Source: Ensifer sp. MPMI2T
GTDB lineage: Bacteria; Pseudomonadota; Alphaproteobacteria; Rhizobiales; Rhizobiaceae
Length of the DNA stretch: 64,000 nucleotides
Direction of reading: 5' to 3'
Assembly (NCBI RefSeq): GCF_004827385.1
Contig: NZ_SRXN01000006.1
Span: 124,001 to 188,000, forward strand
The notes beneath the pieces were generated by a model. It was not told the origin of the DNA. It did no database searches and saw only the letters and a program-made list of their open reading frames with translations. Within the stretch, counting starts at the first letter, position 1. The number at the start of each line of letters is the position of its first letter. A program made the position numbers and the translations under genes. Below are positions 16,192-23,890 of this stretch, piece by piece.

Positions 16192-17505
16192 ATGGCTGAT
16201 CTTCGCAACAACTTTGTCGGCATCAAATCCCCGAACCCGTTCTGGCTCGCCTCGGCGCCGCCGACGGACAAAGCCTATAACGTCGAGCGCGCCTTCAAGG
16301 CTGGCTGGGGCGGCGTCGTCTGGAAGACGCTCGGCGAAGAAGGACCGCCCGTCGTCAACGTCAACGGGCCGCGCTACGGCGCGATCTGGGGCGCCGACCG
16401 GCGCCTGCTCGGCTTGAACAACATCGAGCTCATCACCGACCGCGACCTTTACGTGAACCTGCGCGAGATGAAGCAGGTCAAGATGAACTGGCCCGACCGG
16501 GCGCTGATCGCCTCGATCATGGTGCCCTGTGAAGAGAACGCGTGGAAGGCGATCCTGCCGCTGGTCGAAGAAACCGGCGCTGACGGCATCGAACTCAATT
16601 TCGGCTGTCCACACGGCATGTCCGAACGCGGCATGGGCTCGGCGGTCGGTCAGGTGCCGGAATATATCGAAATGGTCGTGCGCTGGTGCAAGCAGTACAC
16701 GCGCATGCCGGTGATCACCAAGCTGACGCCGAACATCACCGATATCCGCAAGCCGGCGCGCGCCGCCAAGGCCGGCGGCACCGACGCCGTGTCGCTGATC
16801 AACACGATCAATTCGATCACCTCGGTCAATCTCGACACGTTCTCACCGGAGCCATCGATCGACGGGCGCGGCAGCCACGGCGGCTATTGCGGCCCGGCGG
16901 TGAAGCCGATCGCGCTCAACATGGTGGCCGAGATCGCCCGCGATCCGGAAACCCATGGACTGCCGATCTCCGGCATCGGCGGCATCACGACATGGCGCGA
17001 CGCGGCCGAATTCCTGGCGCTTGGCGCCGGCAACGTCCAGGTCTGCACGGCGGCGATGACCTACGGCTTCAAGATCGTCCAGGAAATGATTTCCGGTCTT
17101 TCCGACTGGATGGACGCCAAGGGCCACAGGTCGCTCGACGACATCTGCGGTCGTGCCGTGCCGAACGTCACCGATTGGCAGTACCTCAACCTCAACTACG
17201 TGACGAAGGCGAAGATCGACCAAGACGCCTGCATCAAATGCGGCCGCTGTCACATCGCCTGCGAGGACACTTCGCACCAGGCGATCACCCAGTTCGTCAA
17301 TGGCGTGCGCCATTTCGAAGTGATCGAAGAGGAATGCGTCGGCTGCAATCTCTGCGTCGACGTCTGTCCGGTCTCGAACTGCATCATCATGGAGCCGCTC
17401 GCGGCCGGCGCTCTCGACAAGCGCACCGGCAAGCCGGTCGACCCGAACTACGCCAACTGGACGACCCATCCCAACAACCCGATGGCACGGCAAGCCGCCG
17501 AGTAA
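16192..17505 (+). CDS. preA: NAD-dependent dihydropyrimidine dehydrogenase subunit PreA
   Basis: A 437-residue protein with a dihydroorotate-dehydrogenase-like FMN barrel (about 1-310) that starts NNFVGIKSPNPFWLASAP. Two C-terminal [4Fe-4S] motifs follow: CIKCGRCHIACEDTSHQA and CVGCNLCVDVCPVSNC. It catalyses reduction of the pyrimidine ring using electrons from PreT. At the site of the catalytic Cys of mammalian DPD (recalled as LACGQ) this protein reads SAVGQ; as I recall, E. coli PreA also has Val there. The start at 16192 was chosen over an upstream in-frame ATG because it begins with the family N-terminus and sits just after preT. A strong terminator follows. Confidence 0.95.
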   Translation: MADLRNNFVGIKSPNPFWLASAPPTDKAYNVERAFKAGWGGVVWKTLGEEGPPVVNVNGPRYGAIWGADRRLLGLNNIELITDRDLYVNLREMKQVKMNWPDRALIASIMVPCEENAWKAILPLVEETGADGIELNFGCPHGMSERGMGSAVGQVPEYIEMVVRWCKQYTRMPVITKLTPNITDIRKPARAAKAGGTDAVSLINTINSITSVNLDTFSPEPSIDGRGSHGGYCGPAVKPIALNMVAEIARDPETHGLPISGIGGITTWRDAAEFLALGAGNVQVCTAAMTYGFKIVQEMISGLSDWMDAKGHRSLDDICGRAVPNVTDWQYLNLNYVTKAKIDQDACIKCGRCHIACEDTSHQAITQFVNGVRHFEVIEEECVGCNLCVDVCPVSNCIIMEPLAAGALDKRTGKPVDPNYANWTTHPNNPMARQAAE

Positions 17506-17525
17506 GGGAACAGATCAAGCAGGAA

Positions 17526-17554
17526 GGCCGCCGGAGAGAACTCCGGCGGCCTTT
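17526..17554. terminator. Bidirectional terminator between preA and the convergent MDR gene
   Basis: A perfect 11-bp stem GGCCGCCGGAG/CTCCGGCGGCC (17526-17536 with 17541-17551), loop AGAA, followed by TTT on the plus strand. It lies between two converging genes and could serve both. Confidence 0.8.
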
Positions 17555-17571
17555 CGTCCTTGTCGTGCGCC

Positions 17572-18594
17572 TTAGAACTCGATCACCACCTTGCCGAACG
17601 GACCGCGATCGAGATGCGCCAACGCTTCACGGAATTCGGCGAACGAGTATCGCCTGTCGATGACCGGCTTCAGGCCGATGCGGTCGACCGCGCCGACGAA
17701 ATCTTCGAGCGCCCGGCGATGTCCTACGCTGATGCCCTGCAGCACCGGCGATTTCAAAAGCAACGGCGCCGCCGGCCCAGAAATTTCAAAGCCCTCCAGC
17801 ACGCCGATCACGGAAATGCGCCCATCCACCGCAACGGCTCTCAACGACTGAGCAAGGCCGGCGCCGCCGGCGATTTCCAGAATGTGGTCGGCGCCATGAT
17901 CTGCGGTCAGTTCATAGACCCGCTCGACCCAGTCCTCCGATTTGCGATTGATGCCGTAGTCGGCGCCAAGCGCCAGCGCCCGGGCGAGCTTCTCCTGGCT
18001 CCCCGACGTGACTATCACCTCCGCGCCGGCCGACTTGGCGATCTGCAGTCCGAAGAGGGCGACGCCACCCGTTCCCTGAACGACGACCCGATCGCCGGGT
18101 CTGAGATACCCCTTCTCCATCAGCGCGAACCAGGCGGTGAGGCCGGCACATGGGAGCGTGCTCGCCTCGGCTGCGTCGAGGCTCTTGGGCGCGGCGACGA
18201 ACCAGTCTTCAGGGAATGCGACATATTCCGACATGACACCCGGATGCACGCCGCCAAGTGTCGCGTAGGAAGGCGCCCTGCCGCTTCCCGGCCGCAAACC
18301 ATCGAGCCAGCCGGGATGGAAGGTCGAGATGACGCGGTCGCCGGGCTTAAAGCGCGTCACGCCTTTACCCACGTCTTCAACGACGCCGCTCATGTCCGAA
18401 GCCGGCACAAAAGGAAATTTCAGATCCAGCCCCATGCCGGTTTCAAGCACTAGCTTGTCGCGATAATTGAGCGACACGGCCGTCGTCCGGACGAGCACAT
18501 CATCGTCGCCGATATCAGGCACGGGACGCTCGGCGATCTTGAGATTTTGTGGGCCGATCGCGTCGATGCTCCATTCCCTCATCCATTTCGTCAT
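17572..18594 (-). CDS. Zinc-independent MDR-family NAD(P)H oxidoreductase (quinone reductase-like)
   Basis: A protein of about 340 residues of the medium-chain dehydrogenase/reductase superfamily. It has a GroES-like N-terminal domain (VSLNYRDKLVLETGMG, then FPFVPASDMSGVVEDVG) and a Rossmann fold with VVVQGTGGVALFGLQIAKSAGAEV. The structural-zinc Cys cluster of true alcohol dehydrogenases is not seen, suggesting a quinone reductase or zinc-free enzyme. The start at 18594 is favoured because AAAGGA sits 6 bases upstream. It is divergent from a LysR regulator gene, a classic regulator/target pair. No evidence ties it to pyrimidine breakdown other than position. Confidence 0.82.
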   Translation of the reverse strand: MTKWMREWSIDAIGPQNLKIAERPVPDIGDDDVLVRTTAVSLNYRDKLVLETGMGLDLKFPFVPASDMSGVVEDVGKGVTRFKPGDRVISTFHPGWLDGLRPGSGRAPSYATLGGVHPGVMSEYVAFPEDWFVAAPKSLDAAEASTLPCAGLTAWFALMEKGYLRPGDRVVVQGTGGVALFGLQIAKSAGAEVIVTSGSQEKLARALALGADYGINRKSEDWVERVYELTADHGADHILEIAGGAGLAQSLRAVAVDGRISVIGVLEGFEISGPAAPLLLKSPVLQGISVGHRRALEDFVGAVDRIGLKPVIDRRYSFAEFREALAHLDRGPFGKVVIEF

Positions 18595-18699
18595 GATCAT
18601 TCCTTTCACGTGGATGGTGATGGAACGAGCATAGTGTTGAACTCACATCGTCAGTTGCGATAAGATTTCCCCTTATTGGTTCTCAGGTGGATACAATCC

Positions 18700-19599
18700 A
18701 TGGAAAGGCTGAACGGTATTTCCGTGTTCGTGGAGGTCGCCGATGCCGGCGGTTTCTCTGCCGCCGCTGAGCGGCTGAACCTTACCCGCTCGGCCGTCGG
18801 CAAGACGGTGGCACGGCTCGAACAGCGGCTCGGCGTGCGCCTCTTTCATCGCACCACCCGGACGCAAAGCCTGACGGACGAGGGCCAGCTCTTCTACCGG
18901 AGCTGCCTGAAGGCGCTTGACGAAGTCCGGAACGCCGAGGCGTTGCTTGAATCCGGCAAGCAGGAAATCCGCGGCCGGCTGCGCATCTCCATGCCTGTTC
19001 TATTCGGCCGCCAATGCGTGGCGCCGCTGCTGCACGACCTGCTTCGCGCGCATCCGCGTCTGGAGTTCGATCTTTCCTTCAACGACCGCGTTGTCGATCT
19101 CCTCGACGAGGGTTTCGATCTCGCCATCCGCAACGGTTCCGCGGGCACTGACCCGGGCCTGATGGCACGTGCGATCGCCGATCAGCGCATGACGGTCTGC
19201 GCGGCGCCCGCCTATCTCGAAGCACACGGCACACCGACAAGCCTTGATGACCTCACCATGCACGATGCCGTTGTCTACGCGCGGAGCGGACACCAGCGCC
19301 CGTGGTCCTTTCCAGTCAGGGGGAATACGACCGAAGACGTGATGCCGAAGACCCGTTTGCGGCTGGATGATCTTGCCGCCATCGCCGATGCCGCAGCCGA
19401 TGGCCTCGGCCTCGCCTGGCTGCCATGCTGGCTGGTGCGCGATCGCGTGCAGCGCGGCGAACTGGTGAGGGTGCTTACGGACCGGCCCGGACAGATCTTC
19501 AAGGCTTACGCCGTCTGGCCGCAAACACAACTTATGCTCCCAAAACTCCGGCTGGTGATCGACAAACTCGCCGAGCGGCTACCCCGTATCATGGAGTAG
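18700..19599 (+). CDS. LysR-family transcriptional regulator
   Basis: A 299-residue LTTR. The N-terminal winged HTH has FVEVADAGGFSAAAERLNLT followed by SAVGKTVARLEQRLGVRLFHR (residues 9-50). The C-terminal effector-binding domain begins near residue 90 (RGRLRISMPVLFG) and belongs to the CrgA-like group. It is divergent from the MDR oxidoreductase gene (about 105 bases between starts), which is its likely target. The ATG at 18700 is preceded by AGGTGG; a TTG start 24 bases earlier is open but less likely. Confidence 0.9.
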   Translation: MERLNGISVFVEVADAGGFSAAAERLNLTRSAVGKTVARLEQRLGVRLFHRTTRTQSLTDEGQLFYRSCLKALDEVRNAEALLESGKQEIRGRLRISMPVLFGRQCVAPLLHDLLRAHPRLEFDLSFNDRVVDLLDEGFDLAIRNGSAGTDPGLMARAIADQRMTVCAAPAYLEAHGTPTSLDDLTMHDAVVYARSGHQRPWSFPVRGNTTEDVMPKTRLRLDDLAAIADAAADGLGLAWLPCWLVRDRVQRGELVRVLTDRPGQIFKAYAVWPQTQLMLPKLRLVIDKLAERLPRIME

Positions 19600-19758
19600 C
19601 ATCGGGGAACGGTCGCGTAAGGCCGCCAACCGCTGGACTGAAGTCACGAAAACGAAACAGTTTGTGTCGAAAACGTAAGTTGTCGGTATCCGCGATCTGG
19701 TTAATAAGAGCGGAATCAGCAATGGCCGGCCAGTGCCGGCAAATACCGGGCGGAATGC

Positions 19759-21432
19759 TTGACGATCTTTTCCACCAGCGCACGCAAGAAGACACATCTG
19801 GTCTCAGGGGCGGTGCTCGGCACATTCATCCTCTGCCATTTCTTCAATCATTCCCTCGGCCTGATCTCCATCGACGCCATGGAAGCCGGAAGGCGGGCGT
19901 TCAATCTCCTTTGGCACAGCCTACCCGGGACAATCCTGCTCTACGGCGCGTTGCTCCTGCATTTCATGATGGCCCTCGACAGCCTCTACCGGCGGCAGAC
20001 GCTCAGAATGCCTGCCCGCGAGGCGTTCAAAATTGTCTTCGGCCTCAGCTTGCCCTTTGTGTTGATGGCGCATGTGGTCGCCACCCGGGTTGAACCGATC
20101 TTCTCGGGGATCGAAGCCACGTATCCCGACATTCTCCGATCGCTTTGGTCGAGTTCCATCAACTCCACCCGGCAAACGGCGGCGCTTCTCCTCGCTTGGG
20201 GCCACGGATGTCTCGGCGCCTGGTTCTGGATGCGCGGTCGAGCGTGGTTTCCGCGTTACGAGATCCTGCTCTACACGGTTGCGCTGCTCGTCCCGATCTT
20301 CGCACTGCTCGGCTTCGTTAATGGTGCGCGCTCGCTTGAGCGCGTCTACGCGGAACATGGCGGCTATGGCGACACGGCTTACGTCAGTCAAAGGACGCGG
20401 GTCGATCCGGCGCTCATGGAAAACATCCGCCTGGCGCTCTATGCCGGCTTCGGTGGGCTGATCGCCGGCACTTTCGCCCTTCGCGCGCTGCCGACGCGCG
20501 GCCGAATTCGCGTCCATTATCCCGACGGTCGTGTCGCGGCGGTCAGCCTTGGTTTCAGCGTGCTGGAGGCAAGCCGCGCCGCGGGCATCCCTCACGTCTC
20601 GGTCTGCGGCGGACGTGGCCGCTGCTCGACCTGCCGGGTCCGCGTCATCCAGGGCCTCGAGGGCCAACCGGCACCGGAAGCCGCGGAGCGGGCGACATTG
20701 GCCCGAATTGGCGCGCCGGACAATGTGCGGCTCGCCTGCCAGTTCCGGCCGGTTCACAGCGTGACCGTCGTTCCCATTCTCGACACCGACAGCTTGGGGA
20801 TAAAGAAGCAGCTTGCCCGGCAGGACGGCGAGGGCCGCGAGCGTCGGATCGCGGTGCTCTTCTGCGATCTGCGTGATTTCACCCGCATCGCCGAAGACAA
20901 GCTGCCGTTCGATACGGTGTTCCTGCTCAACCGCTACTTCGAAATGGTCGGCGAAGCCGTGGAAAGCTCGGGCGGCGTGATCGACAAGTTCATCGGCGAT
21001 GGCGCGCTCGCGATCTTCGGACTGAAGACCCCATTTCAGGAAGCATGCCTTCAGTCACTCGCGGCCGCGGCCCGTTTGTCCAAGGGAATGCAGGCTCTTA
21101 ATCAGACATTCAACGGTGAACTTGGACAACCGCTGCGATTGGCGATCGGCCTGCACGCAGGCCCGGCGATCATCGGCGAGATGGGCTATGGCCGGGCGAC
21201 CTCGCTGACGGCGGTCGGTGATACGATCAACACCGCAAGCCGACTCGAAGGGCTGGCGAAGGAGCACGATGCCGAGCTCGCGGTTTCGGTCGAACTCGTC
21301 CGTCGCGCCGGTCTCGACCTCGACGGCAACATGCGCCTCGACATTGGCCTGCGTGGCCGGCAGGCGACGCTTGAGACCTGGATCCTCGGCACCGCCACGC
21401 AGCTCTCCGATGTTCTGCCGGCGCAAGGGTAG
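19759..21432 (+). CDS. cyaC: Membrane adenylate cyclase with SdhC-like haem anchor and [2Fe-2S] ferredoxin domain
   Basis: A 557-residue protein with three parts. Residues 1-245 form a multi-helix membrane anchor carrying His27, His31, His53, His68, His105 and His149, possible haem ligands. Residues 248-342 are a plant-type [2Fe-2S] ferredoxin domain with Cys283, Cys289, Cys292 and Cys327. Residues 360-550 are a class III nucleotide cyclase domain; its metal-binding Asp is in FCDLRDFTRIAED and the second in FIGDGALAIFG. It matches what I recall of S. meliloti CyaC, a quinone/redox-responsive adenylate cyclase. The start is a TTG at 19759 with GGGCGGA just upstream; no in-frame ATG precedes the first membrane segment. 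It sits inside the pyrimidine catabolic region. Confidence 0.85.
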   Translation: MTIFSTSARKKTHLVSGAVLGTFILCHFFNHSLGLISIDAMEAGRRAFNLLWHSLPGTILLYGALLLHFMMALDSLYRRQTLRMPAREAFKIVFGLSLPFVLMAHVVATRVEPIFSGIEATYPDILRSLWSSSINSTRQTAALLLAWGHGCLGAWFWMRGRAWFPRYEILLYTVALLVPIFALLGFVNGARSLERVYAEHGGYGDTAYVSQRTRVDPALMENIRLALYAGFGGLIAGTFALRALPTRGRIRVHYPDGRVAAVSLGFSVLEASRAAGIPHVSVCGGRGRCSTCRVRVIQGLEGQPAPEAAERATLARIGAPDNVRLACQFRPVHSVTVVPILDTDSLGIKKQLARQDGEGRERRIAVLFCDLRDFTRIAEDKLPFDTVFLLNRYFEMVGEAVESSGGVIDKFIGDGALAIFGLKTPFQEACLQSLAAAARLSKGMQALNQTFNGELGQPLRLAIGLHAGPAIIGEMGYGRATSLTAVGDTINTASRLEGLAKEHDAELAVSVELVRRAGLDLDGNMRLDIGLRGRQATLETWILGTATQLSDVLPAQG

Positions 21433-21467
21433 GATCGATCCGAAAAGATGCAACATTTGTTTGCTTG

Positions 21468-21569
21468 CCCCTAGCCCTCCCCGCAGGCGGGGAGAGGGGA
21501 CTAAGGCGACGCGGCATATCCCTTCGCCCCGCTTGCGGGGAGAAGGTGCCGGCAGGCGGATGAGGGGCA
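21468..21569. repeat. RIME1-like Rhizobiaceae intergenic mosaic element
   Basis: Two GC-rich hairpins: CCCTCCCCGC/GCGGGGAGAGGG near 21475-21498 and CTTCGCCCCGC/GCGGGGAGAAG near 21522-21545. They are flanked by inverted ends GCCCCT and AGGGGC. The composition and the TGCCGGCAGGCGGATGAGGGGC end match the RIME1 element known from Rhizobium and Sinorhizobium. It lies between convergent cyaC and the TetR regulator gene. Confidence 0.85.
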
Positions 21570-21579
21570 ACCCAGCGAC

Positions 21580-22251
21580 CTATCCTTCCAAACCATACTC
21601 CGACGACGGTTGCTCGCGGACCTGCAGGCCGTCGACGAACAGTCGCTCGAGGAAGCGTGCGGCATCCTCGAAGCGCCCGTCGCCAGCATTCTCCTGGCCG
21701 AGCACGGCACGGACCTGCACATCGAAGTCGGCATAGTGCTGCGTCGTCGACCAGATTGCGAAGATCAGGTGATAGGGATCGCACTTGGCGATCTTGCCGG
21801 CCTTCGCCCATGTGCGGATGACCTCGGCCTTCTCGTCGACGAGCTCTTTCAGCGGGCCTTTCAATTCGTCCTCGATGTGCGGCGCGCCCTGTAGCACCTC
21901 ATTGGCGAAGAGCCGGCTTTCACGGGGGAAATCACGCGCCATTTCCAGCTTCCGCCGGATGTAGCTGCGGATCTCGGCGACCGGGTTTCCCTCGGCATTG
22001 AACTCGCGGAGCGGATCGAGCCAGGTGTCGAGCACGCGGTCGATCAGCGCCCGGTGCATCGCCTCCTTGGTGCGGAAATAATAGAGTAGATTCGGCTTCG
22101 ACATGCCCGCCACTTCGGCGATCTGGTCGATGGTCGAGCCGCGAAAGCCATGGGCAGAAAAGACCTCCAGCGCCGCCTCGAGGATCTGCTCCTCCTTCTC
22201 CTCCTGGATGCGTGTACGCCTCTGGGTCTTGGCCGCTCTCGGAAGTACCAT
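21580..22251 (-). CDS. TetR-family regulator, RutR-like (pyrimidine catabolism)
   Basis: A 223-residue repressor with an N-terminal HTH (ILEAALEVFSAHGFRGSTID, then MSKPNLLYYFRTKEAMHRAL) and a C-terminal domain like that of E. coli RutR (residues from about 95: FANEVLQGAPHIEDEL). RutR binds uracil/thymine and controls pyrimidine breakdown. This gene is divergent from the N-carbamoyl-beta-alanine amidohydrolase gene, with a RutR-like palindrome at 22414-22429 between them. The start at 22251 has AGGGGG 6 bases upstream; a longer in-frame extension to 22332 lacks family similarity. The ligand is inferred from family and neighbours. Confidence 0.88.
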   Translation of the reverse strand: MVLPRAAKTQRRTRIQEEKEEQILEAALEVFSAHGFRGSTIDQIAEVAGMSKPNLLYYFRTKEAMHRALIDRVLDTWLDPLREFNAEGNPVAEIRSYIRRKLEMARDFPRESRLFANEVLQGAPHIEDELKGPLKELVDEKAEVIRTWAKAGKIAKCDPYHLIFAIWSTTQHYADFDVQVRAVLGQENAGDGRFEDAARFLERLFVDGLQVREQPSSEYGLEG

Positions 22252-22413
22252 CTTGCCCCCTGCCCGCTGCTTGTGCACAACGACACTCGCGCGCAGGCGC
22301 ACAAAATCGTTGCAGCACCTCGAATTGCCCAAAATTCGGACGCGCCATTTTTTTGGGCAACAACTCCGATTTTTTGTTTTTCCGGCTTGAGTGCCGCCAC
22401 GGAAGTTGTAATG

Positions 22414-22429
22414 TTTACCAACCGGTCAA
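22414..22429. promoter_or_regulatory. RutR-like operator between the TetR gene and the amidohydrolase gene
   Basis: TTTACCA-AC-CGGTCAA differs from the E. coli RutR consensus TTGACCA-NN-TGGTCAA at two positions only and lies in the divergent promoter region. A weaker relative is found before preT at 14730. No binding evidence exists beyond the sequence match. Confidence 0.55.
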
Positions 22430-22557
22430 ATTATCAGCCAGTTTGTTCACAAAGGCAACGGCTGATCGAAAGGCACCAAAAAACAAAGCCTGGATTTGAC
22501 CGGCGGGAACATGAGGGCTGCACCGCAAGGGGCAAACCGAAAAATGAGGAGAGCGCC

Positions 22558-23808
22558 ATGGCAGCACCTGGCGAGAACATGCGCGTCAACGCTGACCGCC
22601 TGTGGGATTCGTTGATGGATATGGCAAAGATTGGCCCCGGTGTCGCCGGCGGCAACAATCGCCAGACATTGACCGACGAAGACGGCGAGGCTCGTCGGCT
22701 TTTCCAGTCCTGGTGCGAGGCAGCCGGGCTTACCATGGGTGTCGACAAGATGGGCACCATGTTCATGACGCGCCCCGGCACTGATCCGGAGGCCCTGCCC
22801 GTGCACATCGGCTCTCATCTCGACACGCAACCGACCGGCGGCAAATTCGACGGCGTGCTCGGTGTATTAAGCGGGCTCGAGGTCGTTCGCACGATGAACG
22901 ATCTCGGCATCCGCACCAAGCACCCCATCGTGGTGACGAACTGGACCAATGAAGAGGGAGCGCGTTTTGCGCCTGCAATGGTCGCCTCGGGCGTCTTTGC
23001 CGGTGCTCTCACGCTTGACTACGCCTATGCTCGCAAAGATCCAGAGGGCAAGACTTTCGGTGACGAACTGAAGCGCATCGGCTGGCTCGGCGACGAGGAA
23101 GTCGGCGCGCGCAAGATGCACGCCTATTTCGAATATCACATCGAACAGGGACCGATCCTTGAGGCCGAGAGCAAGCAGATCGGCGTCGTCACCCACTGTC
23201 AGGGCCTGTGGTGGCTGGAAGTGACGCTCACAGGTCGGGAGGCCCACACCGGCTCGACGCCGATGAACATGCGCCTCAATGCCGGCCTCGCCATGGCGCG
23301 GATCTTCGAAATGGTCCAGAACGTTGCCATGGAAAACCAGCCGGGTGCGGTCGGCGGCGTCGGCCAGGTGTTCTTCTCTCCCAATTCGCGCAACGTGCTG
23401 CCGGGCAAGGTCGTATTCACCATCGACATCCGCTCGCCCGACCAGGCCAAGCTCGACGGCATGCGTGCGCGTATCGAGGCCGAAGCCCCGAAGATCGCCG
23501 AGGCATTGGGTGTCGGCTGTTCGATCGAGGCGGTCGGCCATTTCGATCCCGTGACCTTCGACCCCAAACTGGTCGCAACGGTGCGCGGCGCCGCGGAGAA
23601 GCTTGGCTGCAGCCACATGAATCTCATCTCGGGCGCTGGCCACGATGCCTGCTGGGCCGCGAAGGTCGCGCCGACCACGATGATTATGTGCCCCTGCGTC
23701 GGCGGCCTCAGCCACAACGAGGCGGAAGACATCTCCAAGGAGTGGGCCTCCGCGGGGGCCGATGTCCTCTTCCACGCCGTGCTTGAGACGGCCGAAATCG
23801 TAAAGTGA
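22558..23808 (+). CDS. N-carbamoyl-beta-alanine amidohydrolase (M20-family, Zn-dependent)
   Basis: A 416-residue M20/AllC-type hydrolase. Metal and active-site motifs visible are HIGSHLDTQPTGGKFDGVLG, the EE pair in NWTNEEGARF, HIEQGPILE, and HNEAED near the C-terminus. The dimerisation-domain His lies in GREAHTGSTPM. It hydrolyses N-carbamoyl-beta-alanine (or the methylated form from thymine) to beta-alanine, CO2 and ammonia, the last step of reductive pyrimidine degradation. The ATG at 22558 has GAGGAG upstream; a much longer open frame into the regulatory region is not coding. It is followed by a terminator-like hairpin and then dihydropyrimidinase. L-carbamoylase activity is a known alternative for the family. 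Confidence 0.9.
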   Translation: MAAPGENMRVNADRLWDSLMDMAKIGPGVAGGNNRQTLTDEDGEARRLFQSWCEAAGLTMGVDKMGTMFMTRPGTDPEALPVHIGSHLDTQPTGGKFDGVLGVLSGLEVVRTMNDLGIRTKHPIVVTNWTNEEGARFAPAMVASGVFAGALTLDYAYARKDPEGKTFGDELKRIGWLGDEEVGARKMHAYFEYHIEQGPILEAESKQIGVVTHCQGLWWLEVTLTGREAHTGSTPMNMRLNAGLAMARIFEMVQNVAMENQPGAVGGVGQVFFSPNSRNVLPGKVVFTIDIRSPDQAKLDGMRARIEAEAPKIAEALGVGCSIEAVGHFDPVTFDPKLVATVRGAAEKLGCSHMNLISGAGHDACWAAKVAPTTMIMCPCVGGLSHNEAEDISKEWASAGADVLFHAVLETAEIVK

Positions 23809-23814
23809 CATGGT

Positions 23815-23843
23815 GGGCGGGACGACGGTTCCGCCCTTTTTCT
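23815..23843 (+). terminator. Terminator-like hairpin between the amidohydrolase and dihydropyrimidinase genes
   Basis: An 8-bp stem GGGCGGGA/TTCCGCCC (23815-23822 with 23829-23836, one G-T pair) is followed by TTTTTCTT. It lies inside what looks like one operon, so partial termination would lower dihydropyrimidinase expression relative to the upstream gene. Confidence 0.6.
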
Positions 23844-23890
23844 TGGTCCTTCCGGCGGCCAAAAAACACAATTGCAAGGGAACACGAGCA

